Below are positions 51,780 to 63,469 of a stretch of 64,000 nucleotides of DNA, piece after piece (within the stretch, counting starts at the first letter, position 1; every line of letters starts with the position of its first letter). Source of the stretch: Selaginella moellendorffii. Lineage: Eukaryota > Streptophyta > Lycopodiopsida > Selaginellales > Selaginellaceae. The translations under genes were made by a program, and so were the position numbers. A model generated the notes under the pieces. That model made no database searches. It saw only the letters and a program-made list of their open reading frames with translations, and had not been told where the DNA came from. The stretch spans positions 1,539,863-1,603,862 of the forward strand of contig NW_003314269.1 in the NCBI RefSeq assembly GCF_000143415.4, in the 5' to 3' direction.

Positions 51780-53119
51780 ATGCGAACAACACCAACGCGA
51801 TCCGGCGCGGAGCTGGCACGAAGCTCAAGTTCTCGACGAGCCGGATACTCAAGTGGCGGATCGCAGCTGCGGGAATTGGGAGTGGCCGCCGTGGGTGGCA
51901 TCGTCGGATTCGTCTCTCCCGATCAGCACGGTGATCGTGCTCGCCTGGAGATCAAGATCATCCAAAAACCAGAGGAGATGGAGCTGGAGGGGCGCCACAG
52001 CGATTCCAGGAATTCTCGGTTTGTAAGTGTTCCTGGAGCAGCGTGAAAGTTCTTCCCGCAAAAATTTGAATTCAAATAAGCTCACGACCCACACGACGGC
52101 CCCGATTAAAGTTCGAGGGTCTCGCTTTCCATGCCGAGCCTGGGTGCCGAACCTGGGCTGGTTGGGGTAAAAGAATAGCTTGGCAACCCGCGCGTCTTCC
52201 AGAGCATCGCAGCTCACAGGGGGCTAGGGTTTCCTGTGGAAAGCCCGGTTGCTGCATCAGAAATGCATTTGATCAATTCGTGATGTCATCAGGATTTCCA
52301 GGTGGGAGAACTTCCAGATCTTCCAACAGCGGATCTTGTTCCGGAGTTAGAGCCAGGACGACAAAGTCGAGCAGCATTCGTCGAGGTTAGCTTTGCATCT
52401 CCTACACTTTGACAAGAGTGTGATGGTTTCCAGGTTTTCCCTGTGAGTGAGGGTGCAACAACATCACATGTCAAGGGAGCGCACGGAGATTCTACATTAG
52501 GCGAGGTATAACATGGCAGATGCATTGACAAAGATTATGATCAATCCGTCATGACTTCTAGGCACGAGAGTATGAGCTTCTTCCAGATCATCCATCAGCC
52601 GCTGCTGTTCCAGAGCTAGAACCGGGAAGACATAGTGGAGAAGCATTCATCCAGGTAGCATCGAATCCCCGACACTTTGTCAAGAATGCACGTCAATCCA
52701 TGATGGTCTCCAGGTTTTCCTCATGTGTGAGGGTGCAACAACGTCGCATGTTGAGGGAGCGAACGGAGATTCTACATCAGGTGAGGTATAGATGATTTAA
52801 AGACAATTCGTCATGACATCCAGGAGTTCCAGGCACGAGAGTGTGAGCTGCTTCCACATTTTCCACCAGCCGCTGCTGTTCCGGAGCTAGAGCCACCACG
52901 ACAAAGTGTCATCCAGGTAGCATCACATCCCTGAAACTTTAACAACAATGCACAACAACTTGTGATGGTTTCCAGGATTATCCTGTGCATGAGGTTGCAA
53001 CAACGTTGCATGTCAAGGGAGTGTGCAGAGTTTCTACATCAGGTGAGGTATAACAGATGCATTAATTGACAAGATTGTGATCAATCTCTGATGGATTTTA
53101 GGTTTCTATGTTGGTGTAG
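51780..53119 (+). CDS. Candidate gene with tandemly duplicated exon pairs
   Basis: Proposed exons: 51780-52022, then pairs A/B three times (52302-52385, 52434-52505; 52562-52654, 52714-52785; 52833-52916, 52976-53047), and a short last exon 53102-53119. Each has AG before and GT after, each is a multiple of three (84, 72, 93, 72, 84, 72 nt for the pairs), all in phase 0, and introns inside the array are 47-59 nt, the usual size here. A exons encode ELLPDHPSAAAVPELEPGR-like peptides; B exons encode VFPVSEGATTSHVKGAHGD-like peptides. No domain is recognised. The product would be about 245 residues and acidic. It may be a real young gene or a transposon-derived pseudogene; upstream exons may exist. 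Confidence 0.4.
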
Positions 53120-53581
53120 CCTTTTTCCACACTAGGGAATGTATCATTACAGAAACAATACAGAGATCACAATGTTAATGCTTGGTTGAAAAAGTATTTT
53201 TATTCTTCACTTTGATCTTATGGTTTATTTTATGGTATATGAGAGTTTTATTGAAGCATTTAAAATGCTATATTAAAGAGAATAGTTGGTTTTATTGCAA
53301 GCAATGTGTCAAAGAAGCTATTAACCCCATGGTTACCATGGTTAGTGACTCATCTTGTAGGTTTTATAATAAAGTGATAAATTAATTCTACTCAAAATTC
53401 AAGGTAAATGTTTATTAGAAAATTAGTTGTTAATGAACTATTTTTAAAATGATTACTGGATAAACAACATGAATTATAGTGGACCTGGGCACCCAATTGA
53501 GTTTTACTATAAGATTTAACTAGAAAAGAAGTTCCTGATTTACAGATTAAAAAACATGTATATGTGTATGTATGTATATGT

Positions 53582-53636
<55 letters not shown>

Positions 53637-54371
53637 ATATAAGTGCATGAAATATATGAAAAGAGAATATTAACCCAAAAACCCTAGATTATATACAAAA
53701 GTGAGTGGTCTAAATTGAAACTAATTTGATAATTACTAAAATCCCTCTATACTAATATTAATATACAGTATCGTAACCATACACTTAGATTTCATATCAT
53801 CCCTTGCTCTCAGATTGATGGAAAACCATCAAGGTTTTTTCGTGGATGAGCAAAGATTTGAAAAAACATCAGGAGGATGCATTAATGGATTTGTAGGTGG
53901 TGCCATTTGTTCTAAATCTCTTTGTACAAAGCATTTCAACTATTGCATATACACAATTTCTAAAAGATTGGCTTATTGGATATCATGCCAAATTTCATAA
54001 ATTTGCAGTCCAACTTGCTGCAACACTTGATATGAACTTTTCCATTGAGCAAGGAGCCCTTTATATAAACCATATATTATAAAATAGGGAAAATAGATTA
54101 ACACTAAGTCATCCACTTTATACTCTATAGATGGTTAATAATAGGAGTTGTAGTATCATTGTTGTCCCACTTGTATGCAACCTAAGTGTTCGGCAAACTC
54201 TACTCAAACAAGTGGAAGAATGCTCACCAAATACTAATCCCACGACCTAGCATCAGCACCCTGTGGCAATTGCAAAGATAAACCCAACTTTGTTGGCGGT
54301 ATTGGATCATGACCATATAAAATATTCAAATGTTAAAAGTTCATGTACTTCACAATTATCCTTTTGAAGGT
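53120..54371. other. AT-rich region with microsatellite
   Basis: No gene recognised. It contains a diverged copy of the 39.7-41.0 kb repeat at about 53470-53560 and a TA microsatellite. Short frames at 53815-54082 have no known domain and may be part of the decayed retroelement that follows. Confidence 0.5.
53588..53634. repeat. (TA)n microsatellite
   Basis: About 45 bp of alternating T and A, preceded by a tatgtatg-type imperfect repeat. Confidence 0.95.
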
Positions 54372-54922
54372 CTAAATGAGCCATTCCACCAAACCATTTG
54401 ACTGTGGATGATAAACACTCGTGAAAATATAGCATATCCCCAACTGAGACATCAAAACGTGAAATGCCTCAACCATAAGTGTGGGACTATTATCCAAAAG
54501 AATATGCTCTAGATAGGATTGCATGAACACCATTCGATTGAGAAGGAAGTATCCAATAATAGTTGCAAATGCGCTAGTAAGAGCATTAACTTCCACCCAG
54601 CAAGTCAAGTAGTCAAAAACAATAATAACATACTCATTATTAGTAGTCGATTATGCAAAAGATCACCAATCAAATGCTACCAACGGACAGGAAATTTAAT
54701 TGACTCCAATCGTCCTTCCACAACACGAAGGGGAATATTACGAGTTTGGCACCAAACGTAGCTATACACATACAGGATAACATCATGTCGCATCTCTAGC
54801 CAATAAAAAGATTTGTGCAACTTTTCGATCACACGACAATGTTTCATATACCCACCTAGAATAAAAGAATCATAGTAGATATGGAGAAAGCATGGAATAA
54901 AGATTAAAGGTACCACTAACAT
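54372..54922 (-). mobile_element. Ty3/gypsy integrase remnant (outer element)
   Basis: Two minus-strand frames. 54922-54677 reads like the integrase zinc-binding region (HCRVIEKLHKSFYWLEMRHDV, YVYSYVWCQ), with some His/Cys positions lost. 54608-54372 matches the catalytic core (ILLDNSPTLMVEAFHVLM then TSVYHPQSNGLVEWL). Frame breaks between them show it is a pseudogene. It is the downstream end of the minus-strand element whose gag, protease and RT lie at 62-64 kb. Confidence 0.8.
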
Positions 54923-55232
54923 AAATGATTATCAAGATCTGACCCCAGAAAATAAAGAAGACTATCCTCAAGGTGACATTAAGTATGTAAATGTTGAAAT
55001 GGCAAATTATCAACAAGTAATACAAGATTTTAAAAACTCATTGCAAAGCCTTCGAATCCATGGTTCAATATTTTGAGCCTCACGAACTTCGTCAAAAGAA
55101 GGTAAATCTTGGTCTGCACCTTGTAGACATTAGACGTTAAATATAGCAACCATCAACAACACGAAATCTTTATCCAAAAAATCCATAGATGCTAGAACAA
55201 CAAGTTTGTCAGAAATATAAAAAGAGAATGAA

Positions 55233-55345
55233 AAAGGAAAAGGATCTCAAGAAGGGGCATGAGCATTAGCCATACAACTCCTTGCACAATGAGCAACATC
55301 AAAATTATATATTTAAAGTTTCAAAACCCACCGAGCAGTACAACC
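55233..55345 (-). mobile_element. RNase H end fragment of the outer Ty3/gypsy element
   Basis: The minus strand reads ARWVLKL, a stop, then YNFDVAHCARSCMANAHA, matching the usual end of gypsy RNase H (RWxLxLQEYxFxxxHxxGxxNxxADA) with at least one stop codon. It lies directly beside the start of the inner LTR element. Confidence 0.65.
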
Positions 55346-55390
55346 AACTAGATTCTTTCATTTCTATAATGAAGTAACTGTAGCATGATA

Positions 55391-56361
55391 TGAGAAACAA
55401 AATCCCTAGGCCCCAAAGTGGAGCCGAAAGGGTGCCATGTGGTAGTGGCCGAAGCGAAAGCCAAACAAGCATAACACGTTCGGATTAAAAGCTTCAACTT
55501 GAAAAGGTTGAGAGTGGGAGTGAAACTCCCAATGAAGTGCTCAAGGAACAAACATGAAGTGAGCAATGAGTGAGTCTCTAGAAAAGGGACACAAGAGGAC
55601 CAAAACATGACATGTGAAAAAGTCTGAGATGGAGTCCGAGATAGGGGTGGCATTACCTACTTGGATACCTAGTGTGGCTCAACAGAACCTCGTTCTAAGC
55701 CCATGGCTAGAGCACCCAAAAGTGGAAGGCGGGAAGAGTACCCACGAGGCTCACATAGCCACGATATTCCGAAATGTTGTCCCAAAGGCCCAGACTATAG
55801 AAAGAAAGAGGAGTAATCCTCTGGTGTAGTGACTAAGGATACAACCATGTGGTGAGGAAGTCCCAGAGGACCGTAAGACTTAGTGGTCAGGCCTGTGGGC
55901 CTCGATCTAGTGGCAGTGTTGGCGAACACGGCCATGGGCAGAAAGGGACTTAGTGGGGACTGAAAAAGGGATATTGGGGAAGGTTATTCCTCATGCCTGC
56001 GGGCATCCTAAAGATGCTAAAGAGTGGATCTAGGATGATCACTCATGGACAGATGGCCTAGTCTTTGAGAGATGAAGCTGTGATGTAGATGGTGTCAGAC
56101 CACCAGTGTGACCAAGGTGAATAGGCATGGCCTTAGTGTAACGGGCTAATATGTCAGTAGTACCTTGGGGTGTCGGTCATGGGATCGGACATGTGGAGCA
56201 CTTGGACCAAGTGCAATGGTTGAGTGGCATGGATGCCATTTTTGGGCTAGTAAGTCCCTAAGTCCAAAATAGGACTTACGGAGGTTGTGAGTGGGATTCC
56301 TCCAAGTGGTCGGAGGTGTGGTTAAGTGATTAAAGTAGAATGGAAAATTTAGTCGCTTACA
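55391..56361 (+). repeat. 5' LTR of the inner element
   Basis: Starts tgagaaacaaaatccc and ends ttaca, giving the TG...CA ends of an LTR. It is near-identical over long stretches to 60229-61732, for example ccaaagtggagccgaaaggg and ttggatacct-gtgtggctca. Confidence 0.8.
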
Positions 56362-56363
56362 AC

Positions 56364-56375
56364 TTGGTATCAGAG
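56364..56375 (+). promoter_or_regulatory. Primer binding site (tRNA-iMet type)
   Basis: The sequence ttggtatcagag lies 2 bp after the LTR end. It matches the classical plant PBS TGGTATCAGAGC, complementary to the 3' end of initiator tRNA-Met, and fixes the element's orientation as plus. Confidence 0.85.
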
Positions 56376-57269
56376 TTGTTCCTTAGTCCAACTCTTATTA
56401 GTGGCCAAGTATATCACCACTTGTATTAGAATTGGAAGGTCTTAGGTATGGACCTATCCTTGAGGAGGAGCATGTCGAGAGGATATGGCTCTCCATTCAA
56501 GTTTATGCATGAATTTGTGTGCAATGTGGTGGATGGAAAAGGGCCAATAAGGGAACGACTTTGGGATCTTGGGAATAGTATAAGGGTTTCCTCATAAAGT
56601 TGAGGATGTGATCCAGATGAGCGTTTGACTCAGCAAATGGGCTAATGTAGTTGTGGTAAACAACTATAGTTGGGATTACGGGAAAGATGCAGACTCCGAA
56701 ACAATAAAGGAGTGATAAGATTACCCTCATATAGTTGAGGCTGGTGCTCATGAATTTGAGACAGGAATTGATGACCATGAGAGGTCAAATATGGAAAAAG
56801 ACATAAGTCCTTCAAATAGCTGAAGTTACCTCTAATAAATACTAGAACAACCCAAGGAGTTGGGGTGTACTTAGAGGATGAGTTGGTATTCTCATCACAT
56901 GGATAAGTGGTCATAAGGGGCAAAAGGTTGCCCTAAAGAACAAATCAAGTGTTGGAATAACATTTATAATGGTGGTCCTGGTGAGTAAGACATGAATACA
57001 AGAAGTTGTATTCCAATGAGTTGGCACCTCAAAAGTAAGACTTTATAGGTTGGGGGATTAGAAAAAGTCCAAAAGGTTGAATGACTTAAGTGGAGTCAAA
57101 GAATGGTCCTAAAGGACTAATGGAAGCATTTGGACTGAGGTGTAATGTGCCCCACAAAGGATGGGGAGGATCATAAGATCCTTGTATGAGAACAGTGGGT
57201 ATCTCATGGGTGGCAGAATGTGCCATACTAAAGTCGTGGGAAAGGTGTTCCCAGAAGAAGCAACTTTGT

Positions 57270-57369
57270 NNNNNNNNNNNNNNNNNNNNNNNNNNNNNNN
57301 NNNNNNNNNNNNNNNNNNNNNNNNNNNNNNNNNNNNNNNNNNNNNNNNNNNNNNNNNNNNNNNNNNNNN
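57270..57369. other. Assembly gap, 100 N
   Basis: Exactly 100 undetermined bases inside the inner element, a conventional gap of unknown true size. Confidence 0.99.
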
Positions 57370-60228
57370 AAATGTGCCAAGGTGTGATACCTTGAGGTTA
57401 TGTTGATGGGTTCATGAAACCCTTTGCCAAGGAAATCCCAATGGAAATGGGAATGGCATAGCCTAAGCTAGAAGGCATGTGGTAGAGTGTGGTGACCCAG
57501 ATAATAATGGAGGTGTGGAAGCACCAACAATGAGTTGTAGGACTTGATAATTATGAAGCAACTAAGCAAGAGGTGTAAGGTAATTGGTTAAACGGGTAGA
57601 AAGTAGCTACTCAAGACTTCTTAATGGCATAAAAAAGTTAGATATACCCTTATCGGGGATAAATTGCTTATATTGCAATATAATAAGTCAATGTCGTAAA
57701 AGGAAATGCTCATTGTCAAGAAGGTTATTATTGGGACACCCAAATATTCTAGAACACCAAAAGGTGGTGTTTAGTGTCGCGAGGGCAATAGATAAAGCCC
57801 AAGAGACTAAGTCCCTTGCGAATGATGGATAGAAGGTGCTATCCAAACGTCCAAGGTTGCGGAGATAGGAGAAATCTCTCTACTCGAATTGGACAAAGCC
57901 AAAAAGGGATTTTGGCAAGGCTAATGATGGGCATATAAAGGCTCATAAGTAACAACGTTAATTCTGGTGTATGGGATTACTAAGTGAGCATACCCGGATT
58001 GAGGAACCACTCCCTAGATTGTTAGGTAAGTTTATCCCCATGAATATTTGCTAAGGCATGGTAGAAAGTGCAAAACTATCCTCCTAGTTTAAAGGAGAAT
58101 AATTGAAGGAAACATATGAGGCCAAAAAGTAAAGTAGTAAAAGGATGGAACTGAACTATAAAAATCGAAGGGCATAACCAAGGGTGGTTATGCGAGTTGG
58201 GAGTGGAGATTCAAGTGGGTGCTCGAGCGGGTTATTATTAACGACCGCGATGCTATAGAAAGTCTAAAATGTGGAATTATCCATATTAGACTATATGGTG
58301 ATTAAGGAGCTTGCAAAAAGGAGAAGCCTTAGCAAGCTAAGGAATAAAGTTCCTTGAAGGTTCCTAAAGAAAATTCTAGGTAGATAAGTACTTAGAAAGC
58401 CAAGTGTAAATGGTTCCTAGAGCGCGTGAAATTGGAGTGGTGTAGCAGAAACGTGGTCTTGAAGCTTGCCATGAGGCGAGGCTATCAAGGTTGGGGAAGT
58501 AGTTCTGGAGTGTTTAAAGAGAGGGCTTTGAACGAAAATCGATGATTAAAGACTTTCACACTTATGCATGAACCATGTTATAATGGCCGGATGACTTGCT
58601 AGATGAGATTGGCAAGTCAGGGGAACAAATACCCTAGTTGAAGGTGCTACCTTCAAAAAGGGTGGCCCATGGGGCCAAGTATGGAGGAGTCCATGCATAA
58701 TCACGGACTTGTCAAGTGAGAAGACTTGGCAGTGTAGAGGAACTAAGTTCCTAAGCTGTGATTTGTAGCGTGCTTTAACTATAAGTTAGTGCACTGGCGT
58801 GGGGAGTCACGCCAGGCATCTTGGATGATGCCTTCCGTAAATGCATATATAGAGGTTGGGTTCGAGTCCTGACCCTCTAGTGCTTGGGTTTGAGTCCCAA
58901 CTCACTAGGGCGCAGTAATAGTTTGAAATATGAGAACACTCATTTTTCAGTGGTCATGGGCTCTCAGTAAGGAGGCTGGCTTAGGCACACTACCAAGCGG
59001 GGGATGCCCTGGAGTCATGATACACGATTAGATTACTTAGTGTGGCTTGACAAATCTAACTTGAACACTTTGGTGCAAGTGGCACCAAGAATGTGGTGAA
59101 TGAAATGGGGATACCCAATCTCAGTTGCTATGGACCCTTAGCCAAAAGGGCTAGCTTGGGTGCACCGCTAAGTGTGGGGGATGCCCCCAGGGTCATGGTG
59201 AACAACTTAAAGGTCTAGAGGACTTAGTACCTATTGGCAAACTTGTTAAAGTGCCAAGGTTAGATCACTAGGTGATCTTAGGACTAAAACAAGGACAAAG
59301 TCCTTGTGAAGTTAACGGATAAAGTTTTTAGTTCAAAGTGTTGATTTAAACTATTGATGATGGTGTGGCTTGGTCAAGGTGACCAAGTGGGAAGAACACC
59401 TAAGAGAAATGATCTGTGGCAATGTGATGGCATAGTGAGTTCGAAAGGATACCTCAAGAATGGAGGTAGTGATATGATGTTGCTAGGTGCAACAATCAAG
59501 GATAAAAGCAAAAAACTAGTGGCTAAGAAAAGAGCCATGAGAATCATGGGAAAGAATCCAAAAGGCAAAATTAGGCCAGGAATACTAATGTGTTAGGTGC
59601 TAACAAATTGTGGGAAAGGCAATGTGTTTCCAAGGATGGATTCCCAATTGCTCCGATTTGGCGAAAATGGAAGCTCTATGGGAGGGAGCAGTAAGGTAGC
59701 CAAATGATAGGGCCATAGATAGCTCTAGCACAAAGTATGATAACTGGAACTTAGTGCCTAAGGTGGCACAAAATAGAAGAGAGAATGATGGTGCCTTCAA
59801 ATAGAGAACTTCCTAAGATGGGGAAGTGGAGTTGCACAATATGTGCAATGCAAGGTGTCGGAGACACTTAAGAAATTGACTTTGAGAAGTCAAAAGTAAA
59901 GGTTCCAAAGTGCAAAAGTTATATCGATAGAAACTGAGACTACTTGAGAAGGAGTAGTGGATTGAGATAGAGACAGTGTCTTTAATAGGTTTAGTGAGGA
60001 CTAAACCAATAAACGAAGAGAACCACCACAAGTGGTTGAATAATTCTCTAAGTTGGAGAGACTATATTCCTTAGAGGATGGGCAAGGCATGGTGAGCCTT
60101 CAGTATCAAACCATTGACAAATGATGGAAGGGCCAAGGATGGAAACAGTAATACAAGTTGGTATTACTTTATAAAATAGTTTATCGTTCGATGAGGACAT
60201 CAAACTTTGTTTATGGGTGGTGGAGTTG

Positions 60229-61735
60229 TGAGAAACAAAATCCCTAGGCCCCAAAGTGGAGCCGAAAGGGCGCCATGTGGTTGTGGCCAAAGCGAAAGCC
60301 AAACAAGTGTAACACGTTTGGACTAAAAGCTCCGACTTGAAAAGGTCGAAAGTGGGAGTGAAACTCCCAATGAAGTGCTTGAGAAACAAGCATGAAACGA
60401 GTAATGAGTGAGTCTCTAGAAAAAGGACACAAGAGGACCAAAACATGACACGTGAAAGAGTCTGAGATGAAGTCTGAGATGGACCCGAGATGGACCCGAG
60501 ATGGACCCGAGATGGAGTCCAAGATGGAGTCCGAGATGGACATGAGATGGACCCGAGATGGACCCCAGATAGACCCGAGATGGAGTCCGAGATGGAGTCT
60601 GAGATGGACCTAAGATGGACCCGAGATGAAGTCCAAGATGGAGTCCGAGATGGAGTTCGAGATGGAGTTCGAGTCTGAGATGGAGTCCGAGATGGAACCG
60701 GGACCGAGACCGAGACCGAGATCGAGTCCAAGTCTAAGACTAGGACCGAGACCGAGTCCGAGTCTGAATACTAATACAGGAAGTTGGGTGAAAGCCCAAA
60801 GCAATCGTCCCTTGGGGGGGGGGGGCTGCAGGGGGTTCCAAAAGTATAGTAGGGAGAATATGGGGGTTGGAGCCCAATGGAGGCAATTTGACCAGGAGAG
60901 GCCAGGAAGGCCCAGGAAGGCCATGCCCAGTGTTAGGTGATGAGCTGACCACTGGGAAGTCCAAAACTAGAGTGAATACGGACTAACAATGGGGTAACTT
61001 GGCGAAGTGTTCAAGAGCCGGCTCTAGTTCCCCCAGGAGATTAAATGGTTGATGCTCCCAGTCCAAGTGTGGGTGGCACTACTTACTTGGATACCTGGTG
61101 TGGCTCAATAGAACCTCGCTCTAAGCCCATGGCTAGAGCACCCAAAGGTGGAAGGCGGGGAGAGTACCCATGAGGCTCACATAAGGCCACAGTATTCCGA
61201 AATGTTGTCCCAAAGGCCCAGACTATGAAAAGAAAGAGGAGTAGTCCTCTGGTGTAGTGACCAAAGATACAGCCGTGTGGTGAGGAAGTCCCAGAGGATC
61301 ATGGGATTTAGTGGTCGGGCATGTGGGCCTCGATCTAGTGGCAATGTTGGTGAACACGGCCATGGGTAGAAAGGGACTTGGTGGGGACCAAAAAAGGGAT
61401 ATTGGGGAAGGCTATTCCTCATGCCTGCGGGCATCCTAAGGATGCTAGGGAGTGGATCTGGGATGATCACTCATGGACGGATGGCTCAGTCTTTGAGAGA
61501 CGGGGCTGTGATGTAGATGGTGTCAGACCATCGGTATGACCAAAGTGAATAGGCATGGCTTTAGTGTAGCGGGCTAATATGTCAGTAGTACCTTGGGGTG
61601 TCAGTCATGGGATCGGACATGTGAAGCACTTGGACCAAGTGCAATGGTTGAGTGGCATGGATGCCATTTTTGGGGCTAGTAAGTCCCTAAGTCCAAAATA
61701 GGACTTACGGAGTTTGTGAGTGGGATTCCTCCAAA
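60229..61735 (+). repeat. Second LTR of the inner element, 3' end deleted
   Basis: Starts tgagaaacaaaatccc like the first LTR, preceded by a purine-rich gggtggtggag that could be the polypurine tract. Compared with the first LTR it has about 590 extra bases (60482-61068), mostly a minisatellite. It breaks off after gggattcctccaa, before the expected CA end. Confidence 0.75.
60466..60775. repeat. GAGATGGA(C/G)-type minisatellite
   Basis: Units of 11-12 bp such as gagatggaccc and gagatggagtcc are repeated about 20 times, grading into 6-bp gaccga/gagtcc units. The first LTR has only about two units at the same place. A run of 12 G follows at about 60816-60827. Confidence 0.9.
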
Positions 61736-61849
61736 ATCACGGGAAAAATGTAGACTCCGAAACAATAAAGGAGTCACAAAATCACCTTCATATAGTTGAG
61801 GCTAATGCTCATGAATTTAAGACAGGAATTGATGACCATGGGAGGTCAA

Positions 61850-62523
61850 CCAAATGTGTGTATAAACCAGATGAAAGATAACATTGACAACTTCAGCAAT
61901 GCTTGCAATGGTGTGGTGCAATTAGAAAAATGATCAGCAAAACGATCGAGATATTACACTTTACCTAGGAAGCACAGCACATGATTCACACTTTAGAGTA
62001 AGGAACTTTCGAACAGCCACAAGTTTGTCAGGATTAGCTTGCAAATTGTCATAAAAAATACAGTACCCAAGATAAGTTATGTCCTTGGACTTAAACACAC
62101 ATTTTGACCGCTTCAACTTTAAACCAACTTCTTATAACTGATCCAACACTTTATGAATATCAGGGTCATGCTCTTCTTATATCCCCTCCGAGTGGATTAC
62201 GACATCATTAATGAAATTAACAATCATCTCAGGCATATTGCAAAGAACCTCATCCTTATTAAAGCATTGTTCAAACCAAATGGCATCACCAAGAACTCAT
62301 AAAAACCAAACAATATATGAAAAACAGTCTTAGAAATATCTTCTTCAGCCATCAGTACTTCCCAGTACTTAGAAGCAACATCGAACTTGGTAAACCAATA
62401 ACTTCTCTTTAGACAATCCAAGAGATCAGCATTGTGAAGAAGAGGGTAAACATCTAAGATTGTTACTTCATTTAATGGATAATAATTGATATATAAATGA
62501 ATATTCCTATCAGATTTTGTCAC
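61850..62523 (-). mobile_element. Ty3/gypsy reverse transcriptase remnant (outer element)
   Basis: The frame at 62523-62224 contains INYYPLNEVTILDVYPL, FTKFDVASKYWEV and FYEFLVMPFGLNNA, the standard RT blocks upstream of the YxDD motif. Further down, near 61940-61860, the minus strand reads RFADHFSNCTTPLQALLK then FIWF, the usual RT to RNase H connection. Frame breaks show decay. The match stops where the inner LTR element begins. Confidence 0.8.
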
Positions 62524-62745
62524 AAGATGAAGTTCACATGCCTAAAGACTCTACGACTTTCGAATAACTCTTTTTTCAAACATTTCTTTCACGTTTGCAT
62601 GTAAAATCTTGATTTCTTTAGGTCATTAATGACGAATAGAAACCTTGATTGAATGAACATCCCTAATTGGAATAGGATGACATGTTGCAATTTTGGCCCC
62701 AAATGATAAATCAAATTCAAAGAGATGGGCATATTCCTTCATGAG

Positions 62746-63264
62746 TCAGTCAACCACTGCAACATAAAAACCGTTAGAGGGATTAGAAAAAGAAATAGAG
62801 GAATAAAATAAAAACTTAGGAGGAAGTAAAATGGAGACAAAAGTGATGGAAGCAAAGGTAAAATCAAAGGGATGAAAAGTTATAAAAGTGAGAGGAATGG
62901 AAGAAATATCAAGAAGTATGAAACAAGAAGAAGAAACCTTGAAGTCATACTTGGTATGATTGTGCCACAACCAATCCATACTAAAGATAAGGTCAAAAGC
63001 TTAACTCAACACCACTCGTAATGACTGTAGCTCAAGCTCAAGATCACCCATATGCACAATTAGCTTTGCCTCATCTCGTGCACATGTATATATACAGCCA
63101 TTACCATAAAGAATGAAAATTGGTTTTGCCATATAATGCAAATGTAGACAGCAATGTGTGTCAATAAACCAAGCAATAAAAGATAAACTCAAACTTGTAT
63201 CAACTAATATAGAGAGAATAATAAGAAACCTCTTGTTATAAAAATGAGTTTGGAAAGTAAACAT
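62746..63264 (-). mobile_element. Ty3/gypsy protease region remnant (outer element)
   Basis: The minus frame reads ILVDTSLSLSFI, corresponding to the retropepsin site DTGAS with changed residues, then LIVHMGDLELEL and, across a stop, FDLIFSMDWLWHNHTKYDF, equal to the family's DxILGMDWL...H..xD ending. It is non-functional. Confidence 0.75.
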
Positions 63265-63469
63265 TGGATGAACTGGTGCCGAGTTAACCTTTTAATAATA
63301 CTTCCGAAAGATATATGAAGGGTCACTAACTTATTTGCACAAGGTCCTTCTTTTACTCGCACGACTCTTCATTTCTCAAATACATCTCAATGTCTAGACT
63401 TTCCACTATAGCAACACTAATAGAATATTGTTAACACTAAGGTCTCCACCCAAGAAATGGAAGTCGCTA

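Larger units (their letters stand above)
55391..61849 (+). mobile_element. Inner LTR retrotransposon without recognisable coding region
   Basis: A 5' LTR (55391-56361), a primer binding site, an internal region of about 3.9 kb (including a 100-N gap), and a second LTR (from 60229) followed by a small piece of internal sequence (61736-61849). No gag, protease, RT or integrase motif is seen in the internal part, so it looks like a non-autonomous large retrotransposon derivative (LARD), or one decayed beyond recognition. It sits within the outer minus-strand gypsy element between RT/RNase H and integrase. Because the right LTR runs into internal sequence with a deletion, the right end is rearranged, and target-site duplications were not found. 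Confidence 0.75.

Noticed and set aside
60048-60731. 227-codon minus frame rich in SRTPS and SISDS
   Set aside because: It is a translation of the LTR minisatellite, not a gene.
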